This document shows positions 1-6,271 of a stretch of DNA of 9,439 nt, piece after piece; positions within the stretch are counted from its first letter, which is position 1; every line of letters begins with the position of its first letter. This DNA is from Candidatus Microgenomates bacterium (lineage in GTDB: Bacteria; Patescibacteriota; Microgenomatia; 2-02-FULL-39-11): the NCBI GenBank assembly GCA_022866885.1, contig JALHWS010000176.1, forward strand, positions 1 to 9,439. Reading direction: 5' to 3'. The notes beneath the pieces are model-generated. The model had not been told where the DNA came from, searched no databases, and saw nothing but the letters and a program-made list of their open reading frames with translations. A program made the translations under genes and the position numbers.

Positions 1-702
1 ATCGACGGAGTGACTACCAACCAGTATATCCTGCTTAAAGACGGTATTAAACCGGGTAATTTCCGCCGGATCATCAAAGAAATCTGCCGGGAAATGAAAG
101 ACAAACCGGTTTCAGTCGAACTGCCGGACAGTCAACTTTCCGAAAAGGAAATCATTAAAGAAGCGAAAAATTTATACAGTCTTGGAGATAATATCGTCAT
201 AAAAATTCCGATTATTCCCGATACCCTGAAAAGCCTGAACATCATCAGTCAGCTGGCAAAACTGAACATGGCCGTCAATGCCACAGTGATTATGACATTT
301 GAACAGATGCTTCTGGCGATATCTGCCGTCAGGCACTGTAAAAAAACTTCTTTCGTCAGTCTTTTTTGGGGTAGGACTATTGAAGATCATGCCAAATACA
401 GGAGCCGCTCGGACTTTATGGCGAAATTTCCTAAAGTGGGCATGGAATCTGAAGTAAACAAAGATCCGAAAAGTATCATTCAGGCAACCGTTTCTTATTT
501 GAAAGAAGGTAATCACGAAAATATCAGGATTATTGCCGGCAGTATCAGAACTGCTTCTATGGTCGGTGAAGCCTTTGCCGCCGGGGTAAACATTGTCACC
601 ATGACCCCGGATAAGCTGATGGCCATGCTTTTTAGCCAACGGACCAACGAAACCATCCAGCAGTTTGACGAATCCTGGAAAGAAATCCAGAAACGGAAAT
701 AA
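1..702 (+). CDS. Transaldolase family protein, 5' end outside the window
   Basis: Class I (Schiff-base) aldolase of the short transaldolase/fructose-6-phosphate aldolase family. It would move a three-carbon dihydroxyacetone unit between sugar phosphates in the cytoplasm. The reading frame is open to base 1 and reads IDGVTTN, the family's conserved beginning (normally D/AGVTTNPS). The GTG at 10 is therefore an internal Val codon, and about 20 residues including the first catalytic Asp lie upstream. Numbering from that Val: Glu37 in VSVEL, Schiff-base Lys65 in IVIKIP (bases 202-204), Asn90 and Thr92 in NAT, Ser117 and Arg122 in SLFWGR, then IIAGSIRT and a barrel-closing region near 175-200. Glu37 and Phe119 match transaldolases rather than fructose-6-phosphate aldolase, which has Gln and Tyr there. 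The usual Pro after TTN is Gln. It is the first visible gene of a sugar operon, 5 bases before the next start, so a role in making a special sugar precursor rather than central metabolism is inferred. Confidence 0.88.
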   Translation: MDGVTTNQYILLKDGIKPGNFRRIIKEICREMKDKPVSVELPDSQLSEKEIIKEAKNLYSLGDNIVIKIPIIPDTLKSLNIISQLAKLNMAVNATVIMTFEQMLLAISAVRHCKKTSFVSLFWGRTIEDHAKYRSRSDFMAKFPKVGMESEVNKDPKSIIQATVSYLKEGNHENIRIIAGSIRTASMVGEAFAAGVNIVTMTPDKLMAMLFSQRTNETIQQFDESWKEIQKRK

Positions 703-707
703 GTCTT

Positions 708-1562
708 ATGCTCCAAAATCCTAAAGCCATCATCACCGGAGGTACCAGAGGTATCGGCCTGGCTATCGCCAAAGAACTTATCAGTGAAGGAACTTCTGTC
801 ACCGTCTGCTCCCGTAGTCTCAAAGAATTAGAATCCGCTTTAACTGTTCTTAATCAAAACGGTCATCTCGTCAACGGTATTTGCGCTGATGTAAGCAAAT
901 ATAACCAATGTAATAAACTGGTCAAATTTGCCTTAAAAAAGATGGGAAGGATAGATATCCTGGTAAACAATGCCGGTATTTACGGACCAATCGGTCCGCT
1001 TGAAGAAAATGACCTCTGTTTATGGCAAAAAACCATCGAGGTAAATCTTATGGGGATGGTTTATTGTTCTCAGCTGGTGATACCGCTCATGAAAAAACAA
1101 GGTCAAGGAAAAATAATTAATCTTTGCGGCAGCGGCGTCGGCAGTCCTCACTCTCTACCAAGATTTTCAGCCTATTATACTTCCAAAACAGCAGTCGCCG
1201 GCTTTACCGAAGTAATTGCCAGTGAATTGGAGGATTATAATATTCAGATCAATGCGGTTTTTCCGGGAGCGGTTAATACCGCGATGACTGATTACTTGCT
1301 TAAAGTAGGTCCGGAAAAATCCGGCAAAACGATGTATGAAAACGCCTTAAAACAAAAAAAGGCAGGCGGTACCCCGCCAGAGTTAGTCGCCAAACTGACG
1401 GCTTTTCTGGCTTCAGACAACGCTAATCACCTTACCGGCAGACTTCTAAGCGCCAAATGGGACTCTGTTGAACAGTTAAATAAAGAAAAGAAATTATCAA
1501 GCAGTACCTATCGGCTTCGACGGATAGACAACGCTCTTTTTTATGAAAAACGTGAGAAATAA
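708..1562 (+). CDS. Short-chain dehydrogenase/reductase (SDR)
   Basis: NAD(P)-dependent oxidoreductase of the classical SDR family, 284 residues, cytoplasmic, with no signal peptide or membrane segment. The Rossmann glycine motif TGGTRGIG is at residues 10-17, NNAG at 87-90, and the catalytic tetrad is Asn113, Ser142, Tyr156 and Lys160 (YYTSK), so it should be active. The substrate-side segment starts FPGAVNTAM near 185. It is some 30 residues longer than a typical 250-residue SDR. The tail after the usual TGR motif carries AKWDS and ends with a basic LRRID stretch, which looks like a lineage-specific C-terminal extension. The ATG at 708 gives the standard N-terminus, and only a weak GGA lies 10 bases upstream. 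It follows the transaldolase by 5 bases and overlaps the dehydrogenase gene by 20 bases, so it is very probably co-transcribed. The substrate is unknown; a keto- or hydroxy-sugar intermediate is inferred from context. Names such as 3-oxoacyl-ACP reductase would be over-annotation here. Confidence 0.9.
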   Translation: MLQNPKAIITGGTRGIGLAIAKELISEGTSVTVCSRSLKELESALTVLNQNGHLVNGICADVSKYNQCNKLVKFALKKMGRIDILVNNAGIYGPIGPLEENDLCLWQKTIEVNLMGMVYCSQLVIPLMKKQGQGKIINLCGSGVGSPHSLPRFSAYYTSKTAVAGFTEVIASELEDYNIQINAVFPGAVNTAMTDYLLKVGPEKSGKTMYENALKQKKAGGTPPELVAKLTAFLASDNANHLTGRLLSAKWDSVEQLNKEKKLSSSTYRLRRIDNALFYEKREK

Positions 1563-2847
1563 GCCTGCGGTCGGGATCCTCGGTTTATGGCATTTAGGTT
1601 TAGTTTATGCCGTTTCACTTGCAAAATCAGGCTACCGGGTAACCGGATTTGACATGGATAAAAAAACCATTGAGAATTTGAAAAACAACCGCTCTGTAAT
1701 TGCCGAGCCGGGTCTTGAAGAAAACATCAAAAAGTATGCCGGCGATTTACTCTTTTTCTCAAACGATCCGTCAGAAACAATCAGGAATAAAAAATATATT
1801 TTTATTTGCCTTGACATACCGGTTGACAATCATGACCGTGTCAATTTAAAACCATTTATCCGGCTTTTTAACCTCGCTCTGCGATACTCTTCACCTAACT
1901 CGACTATCGTCATCTCCAGCCAAATCCCGGTGGGAACTTCCCGGCAGCTTCGAAATCAATTAAAGGCCAAAGATCAGACTTTGGAATTGATTTACTTTCC
2001 GGAAAACTTAAGGTTGGGCAAAGGTCTGAAGACTTTCCTGCATCCCCAAAGAATAGTCCTGGGTACAAATAACGAAAAAACGGCAAATCAGTTTCGACAG
2101 GACTTTCCATTTTTTAACTGTCCTGTGCTAGTTATGTCTTTGGAAAGCGCGGAAATGGCCAAACACGCCCTGAATTCTTTTTTAGCCTTAAATATCAGCT
2201 TTGCCAGCGAAATTGCTGACTTGTGCGAAATATCCGGAGCCAATATCCAAGATGTTATTGCCGCCTTAAAATCAGATGCAAGAATCAGTCCCCAAGCGCC
2301 GATAAATCCCGGCCTTGGCTTTGCCGGAGGAACTTTGGGACGTGACATTCAGTCGCTGGTTAAAATAAGCGATAAATATCATTATCAGCCATCATTGCTT
2401 CAAGCCGCTTACAAGGTAAATAAAAACAGGTTAGATTATTTACTGCGAAAAATAAAAAATATTATGCCGAATTTACCTCAAAAGCAGATCGGGATTTTAG
2501 GACTGACTTATAAACCCGGTACCAACACGCTAAGACGGTCAATCTCTTTGGAACTGGTAAAACAACTTCACAAAAAAAAGGCTAAAATCAAAGCTTACGA
2601 CCCGAGTATTAAGACGACTCTTTCTGCTTACCCATATCTGACAATTTGCCGGTCTTATAATGATTTTTTCCGCAATCTTGACCTGGCAATTTTAATGACC
2701 GATTGGCCGCAGTTTAAAAAAATCAACCTTCAAGAAGCGAAATCTCTTATGAAAAAAAGGGCTATTATCGATACCAAAAACTTTTTGGATTATAAAAATT
2801 TTATTTCTCTCGGATTCAAATATCATCCGATCGGTTTTCAAGTATGA
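1543..2847 (+). CDS. UDP-glucose/GDP-mannose dehydrogenase family protein lacking the catalytic cysteine
   Basis: 434 residues, normal family length, with all three domains: N-terminal Rossmann (about 8-190), central helical domain (about 200-300) and C-terminal nucleotide-sugar-binding domain (about 314-430, beginning GILGLTYKPGT). Typical members oxidise the C6 alcohol of a UDP- or GDP-sugar to a uronate in two NAD+ steps. Seen here: EPGL at 55-58, PE at 153-154 (Glu154), HPQRIVLG at 167-174, then Lys207 and Asn211 in the central helix, all expected. The active-site loop FAGGTLGRD (260-268) has Thr264 where the nucleophilic Cys belongs, while Asp268 is kept. The NAD loop reads GLWHLG (14-19), with Trp instead of the middle Gly. 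In the last domain TNT replaces the usual TDD, and DTKN replaces D-x-R-N. A 2-electron or otherwise altered oxidation, or a different substrate, is therefore plausible. The ATG at 1543 lies 20 bases inside the SDR gene without a clear Shine-Dalgarno; GTG at 1552 is an alternative start. Confidence 0.9.
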   Translation: MKNVRNKPAVGILGLWHLGLVYAVSLAKSGYRVTGFDMDKKTIENLKNNRSVIAEPGLEENIKKYAGDLLFFSNDPSETIRNKKYIFICLDIPVDNHDRVNLKPFIRLFNLALRYSSPNSTIVISSQIPVGTSRQLRNQLKAKDQTLELIYFPENLRLGKGLKTFLHPQRIVLGTNNEKTANQFRQDFPFFNCPVLVMSLESAEMAKHALNSFLALNISFASEIADLCEISGANIQDVIAALKSDARISPQAPINPGLGFAGGTLGRDIQSLVKISDKYHYQPSLLQAAYKVNKNRLDYLLRKIKNIMPNLPQKQIGILGLTYKPGTNTLRRSISLELVKQLHKKKAKIKAYDPSIKTTLSAYPYLTICRSYNDFFRNLDLAILMTDWPQFKKINLQEAKSLMKKRAIIDTKNFLDYKNFISLGFKYHPIGFQV

Positions 2848-3830
2848 ATATCGCCATCATCGGTGCCGGTCTTATTGGTTATAAAAGAGCCGCTAATTTA
2901 CCTAAAACGGTAAAAATTTCTGCCGTTTGTGATATTGTCAGGGAGCGGGCAAAACAGTTTGCCCAAAAATATTCCTGTAATTTCACCACTGACTGGCAGG
3001 AAGCAATTTCCAATCCGCAAGTTGAGGCGGTAATTATTTCAACCACCAATAACCTGCTTGCTCCGATTGCCTCAAAAGCAATTGAGAAAGGCAAACATGT
3101 TCTGATCGAAAAACCGGGGGGTAGAAACAGCACGGATTTCCGAAAGGTCATTTCCGCTCATCGAAAAAATCCGGTAGTGGTCCAAATCGGCTACAATCAC
3201 CGTTTTCATCCGGCAATCATACGGGCTAAAGAAATTGTTGATTCAAAAAATTTTGGCCCGGTTCTTTTTATCAGAGGCAGATATGGACACGGCGGAAGAT
3301 TGGGTTATGAAAAGGAATGGCGTTTTAATCCAAAAATCAGCGGCGGCGGAGAACTGCTTGATCAGGGATCACATCTTATCGATCTTTCAAATTATTTTAT
3401 CGGCCCCTCAAATCAAGTAACCGGCTATACCCAAAGGATGTTTTGGCAATCTCCGCTTGAAGACGCGGGGTTTTTCATCCTCCGCAGTCAAAAAAAGCAG
3501 ATTTCGCATTTTTCAGTTACCGCTTGCGAGTGGAAAAATATCTTTGTCCTGGAAATCATACTTAAAACAGCCAAAATCCAGATAAACGGCTTAGGCGGCA
3601 GTTACGACCACGAAACCTTAACCTTCTATAAAATGAAGCCGGAAATGGGTCCGCCTGAAGTTAAAGAATTCAAATTTGAAAATGACGATCGGTCATGGTA
3701 CCGGAAAAACGAAGTGTTTATCAGACGTATCCAAAAAAAGGATTTTTCGGATAAAAGCATTAAAGAGAGTTTATACGTTTTGGAAACGGTGAAAAAAATT
3801 TACCAATTAAACAAAAAAGGGGAAGTATGA
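2844..3830 (+). CDS. Gfo/Idh/MocA family NAD(P)-dependent oxidoreductase
   Basis: 328 residues, cytoplasmic, two-domain dehydrogenase of the glucose-fructose oxidoreductase/inositol dehydrogenase family, which oxidises or reduces ring hydroxyls of sugars and cyclitols. The N-terminal Rossmann fold begins with GAGLIG at 7-12. The family's EKP motif is at residues 89-91, with Lys90 the usual catalytic and cofactor-contacting Lys. The substrate-domain motif GGGELLDQGSHLID (167-180) supplies Asp173 and His177, spaced as in active members. The segment GRYGHGGR around 145-152 followed by EWR resembles members found in surface-sugar clusters rather than inositol catabolism. The ATG overlaps the previous stop as ATGA (2844-2847), and the next gene starts in the same manner at its end, so translation is probably coupled. 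The substrate cannot be read from sequence; a keto-sugar or nucleotide-sugar step next to the unusual dehydrogenase is inferred. Confidence 0.92.
   Translation: MNIAIIGAGLIGYKRAANLPKTVKISAVCDIVRERAKQFAQKYSCNFTTDWQEAISNPQVEAVIISTTNNLLAPIASKAIEKGKHVLIEKPGGRNSTDFRKVISAHRKNPVVVQIGYNHRFHPAIIRAKEIVDSKNFGPVLFIRGRYGHGGRLGYEKEWRFNPKISGGGELLDQGSHLIDLSNYFIGPSNQVTGYTQRMFWQSPLEDAGFFILRSQKKQISHFSVTACEWKNIFVLEIILKTAKIQINGLGGSYDHETLTFYKMKPEMGPPEVKEFKFENDDRSWYRKNEVFIRRIQKKDFSDKSIKESLYVLETVKKIYQLNKKGEV
3817..3826 (+). promoter_or_regulatory. Strong ribosome binding site inside the end of the Gfo/Idh gene
   Basis: AAGGGG followed by AAGT and then ATG at 3827. It lies in the last codons of the Gfo/Idh gene and supports the epimerase start in the ATGA overlap. 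It is stronger than the sites before the neighbouring genes, which may mean extra initiation on this cistron. Confidence 0.6.
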
Positions 3831-4777
3831 AATACCTGGTGACCGGCGGCGCCGGCTTTATCGGCAGTCATATTGTTGACGAACTGATTCGCAATAATCA
3901 TCAGGTAGTGGTTATTGACAATTTTTCAACCGGGAAAGAAATATTTGTCAGCCATCACCGTCATGATCCAAATTTCCGGCTGATTAAAGGAGACGTGCTG
4001 GACAAAAAGTTATTGACTCAAACCATGAAAAATATTGATTTTGTTTTTCATTTGGCTGCCCATGCCGATGTCAGAAACGGTTATACTAACCATTCTGTCG
4101 ACCACCGGCAAAACCTGGAAACAACTTTATCAGTCCTGGAGGCAATGTTTAAAAATAAAGTTAACAAAATCGCTTTTACTTCCACTTCTTCCGTCTATGG
4201 TGACGCCTCTGTCCATCCCACGCCGGAAACTTATCCCTTTGAACCGACCTCTCTGTATGGAGCTACGAAGGCAGCCTGCGAATCTTATATCCGCGCTTAT
4301 GCCGGTTATTACGATTGGCAGGCGTATATTTTCCGGCTGGTTTCTTTTATCGGAGAAAGATATACACACGGAATAATTTTTGATTTGATAAAAAAAATCG
4401 CTGACAAACCGGATAAATTAACACTCTTTTCCGATGGGTCTCCAAAAAAATCTTCGCTGTACGTCAAAGACGGAGTGAGTGCTTTCTTTCAAGTGATTAA
4501 TAAGGCGAAACAGCAAATAAATATTTATAACGTCGGCCATGAAGAAATTTTTACCATTGATGAAATAGTAAATATCATCTTAACTGTCCTGAAATGCCGT
4601 CTCCCGAAAAGTTATTTGGGAGGAAAACGCGGTTGGGCCGGGGATAATAATTTCGTCCATTTGGATATTTCCAAACTCAAATCTCTTGGTTGGAAACCCA
4701 AAAAATCGCTTAAGGAAGCGGTAAAACTAACGATTGATTATTTATTAAACCAGCCTGAACTATTTAGAGGAAAATGA
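3827..4777 (+). CDS. NAD-dependent epimerase/dehydratase (extended SDR, GalE-like)
   Basis: 316-residue extended SDR acting on nucleotide sugars in the cytoplasm, most likely a 4-epimerase or related decarboxylase/dehydratase. Seen: GGAGFIG at 7-13 (GxxGxxG NAD loop), an acidic Asp31 in IDNFSTG that favours NAD over NADP, HLAAHADV at 75-82, a Ser/Thr-rich STSSVYG strand at 119-125 that supplies the third catalytic residue, and the Tyr144/Lys148 pair in YGATK. Near the C-terminus the family pattern of an aspartate-lysine segment before LGW is present (DISKLKSLGW), and length is typical for the shorter epimerases. It starts in an ATGA overlap with the Gfo/Idh gene and ends in one with the glycosyltransferase. 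It has the best Shine-Dalgarno in the window, AAGGGG at 3817-3822. GalE itself (UDP-glucose 4-epimerase) is the nearest familiar relative, but specificity toward hexose, N-acetylhexosamine or uronate cannot be decided, so no symbol is given. Confidence 0.92.
   Translation: MKYLVTGGAGFIGSHIVDELIRNNHQVVVIDNFSTGKEIFVSHHRHDPNFRLIKGDVLDKKLLTQTMKNIDFVFHLAAHADVRNGYTNHSVDHRQNLETTLSVLEAMFKNKVNKIAFTSTSSVYGDASVHPTPETYPFEPTSLYGATKAACESYIRAYAGYYDWQAYIFRLVSFIGERYTHGIIFDLIKKIADKPDKLTLFSDGSPKKSSLYVKDGVSAFFQVINKAKQQINIYNVGHEEIFTIDEIVNIILTVLKCRLPKSYLGGKRGWAGDNNFVHLDISKLKSLGWKPKKSLKEAVKLTIDYLLNQPELFRGK
4766..4773 (+). promoter_or_regulatory. Ribosome binding site for the GT2 gene
   Basis: AGAGG followed by three A and then ATG at 4774. 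It sits in the last codons of the epimerase gene and supports the start placed in the ATGA overlap. Spacing is on the short side. Confidence 0.5.
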
Positions 4778-5595
4778 AAAGAGCGCCTCTGATTTCCGTC
4801 ATTATCCCCGTCAAAGGCAGATTACGCTTTGTCCGCGAAGCGATTGATTCTGTATATAAGCAAAATAATGTCCAAAAAGTTGATATTGAAATTATCGTTA
4901 TAGAAGAAAGAGATTATCGAAATCGAATCGGTAAGCAGTTAAAAAAATATTATTCCCAAATCACCGTCCTTCGAAACCGTGATCTTGAAGGTCCCGGAGG
5001 CAGCCGGAATACCGGATTGGAAGGGGCAAAAGGCAAATATATTCTTTTTTTAGATTCCGATGACCGGCTTAAAAGGGATTTTATAAAAACTTCCGTTGAT
5101 GAGCTGAAAAAGGATAAGAAATGCAGTTCGGTTATCTGCTTTTCAAATGCAGTCTTCTCAAAGGATTATCCGATTTTTGAGAGAATTAAATTATACCTTC
5201 TCATGATTATCAGGGATATTTCTCTTCTAGTGTCTTATGTATTTAACGGAAAATATCTTATGCCTTCCATGTTCTATCTCTGCCAAATCTCTCATATGGT
5301 ATTCCGACGGGAAAGTATCGGCAATCTTCGTTTTAATTATGAGTATCGTCGTGGCGGAGAAGATTGGGATTTTTTTATACGGACAATGTCAGTGAGCCCG
5401 GTTAAAATCATTCTAAAACGGCTGCTCGTCTTTCGTTACTCCCAAAATAGTTCCACCAGTTCACGGGTAAACAGAAGGTTAAAATGGTTATCATATTCAA
5501 AATTAGCATCAAGATTACCGGTTCATATAAAAAAAAGCCTATATCACCGACTATTTCTTTCTTATATTAAAATTTTTAAAGAAAAAAATGATTGA
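4774..5595 (+). CDS. GT2 family glycosyltransferase
   Basis: 273-residue inverting GT-A glycosyltransferase, which would add a sugar from a nucleotide donor to a lipid-linked or growing glycan at the cytoplasmic face of the membrane. The start PLISVIIPVKGR (5-16) is the classic GT2 first strand. GGSRNTGL at 75-82 precedes the metal-binding DSDD at 94-97. A GGEDWDF segment (194-200) supplies the acidic catalytic-base position at Glu196/Asp197. At the second strand, where most GT2 enzymes read VDDGS, this one has IVIEERD (41-47), a deviation in the nucleotide-binding region. A hydrophobic stretch at about 139-157 may help membrane association, but there is no clear spanning helix. Donor and acceptor are unknown. 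The gene is visibly more AT-rich than its upstream neighbours (about 17 of 60 bases G+C in 5161-5220), as is common for glycosyltransferases in glycan loci. It overlaps the methyltransferase gene by 8 bases. Confidence 0.9.
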   Translation: MKRAPLISVIIPVKGRLRFVREAIDSVYKQNNVQKVDIEIIVIEERDYRNRIGKQLKKYYSQITVLRNRDLEGPGGSRNTGLEGAKGKYILFLDSDDRLKRDFIKTSVDELKKDKKCSSVICFSNAVFSKDYPIFERIKLYLLMIIRDISLLVSYVFNGKYLMPSMFYLCQISHMVFRRESIGNLRFNYEYRRGGEDWDFFIRTMSVSPVKIILKRLLVFRYSQNSSTSSRVNRRLKWLSYSKLASRLPVHIKKSLYHRLFLSYIKIFKEKND

Positions 5596-6271
5596 CGATA
5601 ATCCCTGGATCAGTTCTGTAAAAAATACGGTTACGGTTACTAAAAAAGCGCTTACGAACTTATCCATCAGAGTGCGTTCCCACCAATACCGCCTTTTTAT
5701 CAAATTATTGAAACCCAAATCTGCGAATAAAATTCTTGACGTGGGTGTTACTTCCGATGAAACCTTAAAAGACAGTAATCTATTCGAGAGACTCTATCCG
5801 CATCCCGAAAATTTGACTGCAGCCACGATTGAAACCCCCTCCCGCATAAAAAAACTATATCCGAAAATTAGGGCAGTAAAAATATTTCCGGGAAAGAAAC
5901 TCCCCTTTGATAACAAGCAGTTTGATGTTGTCACCAGCTGGGCGACTCTGGAACATGTGGGCGGGAAAGAAGATCAGAGATTTTTCATCAAAGAATTGTT
6001 AAGGGTCGGCAAAAAAATCTTTCTTACGACCCCTTATAAATACTGCTTTTATGAACCGCACAGCGAAGTTTTCTTTCTCCATTGGCTACCTGATAAACTC
6101 TTCCGTCGAATTCTGCGGTCTTTGGGAAAAACTTTCTGGGCGAAGGAAACAAACCTAAGGCCTCTGGGAATCAGGGATCTTAAAGCAATAATCGGAGATA
6201 ATGACGTCAAAATCAAACTTTACTGTTCATTTCCCCTTCTTCCGACTCATTTGATTATCTATAAAATCTAA
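5588..6271 (+). CDS. Class I SAM-dependent methyltransferase
   Basis: 227-residue Rossmann-like methyltransferase (Methyltransf_11 type), cytoplasmic. After a 45-residue N-terminal segment comes motif I, ILDVGVTSDE (49-58). It is followed by an acidic loop region, LPFDNKQFDVVTSWATLEH (105-123, motifs around strand 4), then the ELLRVGKKIFLTTP strand (136-149). The later part contains EPHSE and HWLP (about 156-168), a His-bearing segment seen in methyltransferases of glycan clusters. Motif I lacks the usual G-x-G-x-G spacing, with only one glycine after the Asp, but related cluster methyltransferases vary here, so activity is plausible. As the last gene of the block it probably O-methylates a sugar of the glycan, or its lipid-linked precursor (inference). 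The start at 5588 is in an 8-base overlap with the GT2 gene and sits after an A-rich run without a clear Shine-Dalgarno. Its last 15 codons overlap the opposite-strand GT4 gene. Confidence 0.82.
   Translation: MIDDNPWISSVKNTVTVTKKALTNLSIRVRSHQYRLFIKLLKPKSANKILDVGVTSDETLKDSNLFERLYPHPENLTAATIETPSRIKKLYPKIRAVKIFPGKKLPFDNKQFDVVTSWATLEHVGGKEDQRFFIKELLRVGKKIFLTTPYKYCFYEPHSEVFFLHWLPDKLFRRILRSLGKTFWAKETNLRPLGIRDLKAIIGDNDVKIKLYCSFPLLPTHLIIYKI

Noticed and set aside
10..12. GTG at 10 as the start of the transaldolase gene
   Set aside because: The frame is open upstream and IDGVTTN is the conserved internal segment of the family; the Val is part of it.
172..639. Long minus-strand open frame of 155 codons
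   Set aside because: It lies opposite the transaldolase, whose motifs are clear; the minus-strand translation shows no recognisable domain and looks like a shadow frame.
2844..3830. Naming the Gfo/Idh gene as a specific inositol or UDP-GlcNAcA dehydrogenase
   Set aside because: The family motifs do not fix the substrate, and no partner genes of those pathways (aminotransferase, acetyltransferase) are in view.
4035..4376. 113-codon plus-strand frame and an opposing minus-strand frame within the epimerase gene
   Set aside because: Out-of-frame shadows of the epimerase, whose YxxxK and VYG motifs fall here.
5581..5590. Run of seven A just before the methyltransferase ATG as a programmed slippage site
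   Set aside because: The two genes already have sensible separate stops and starts; a fusion by slippage would have no family support, and A-rich runs are common in this DNA.
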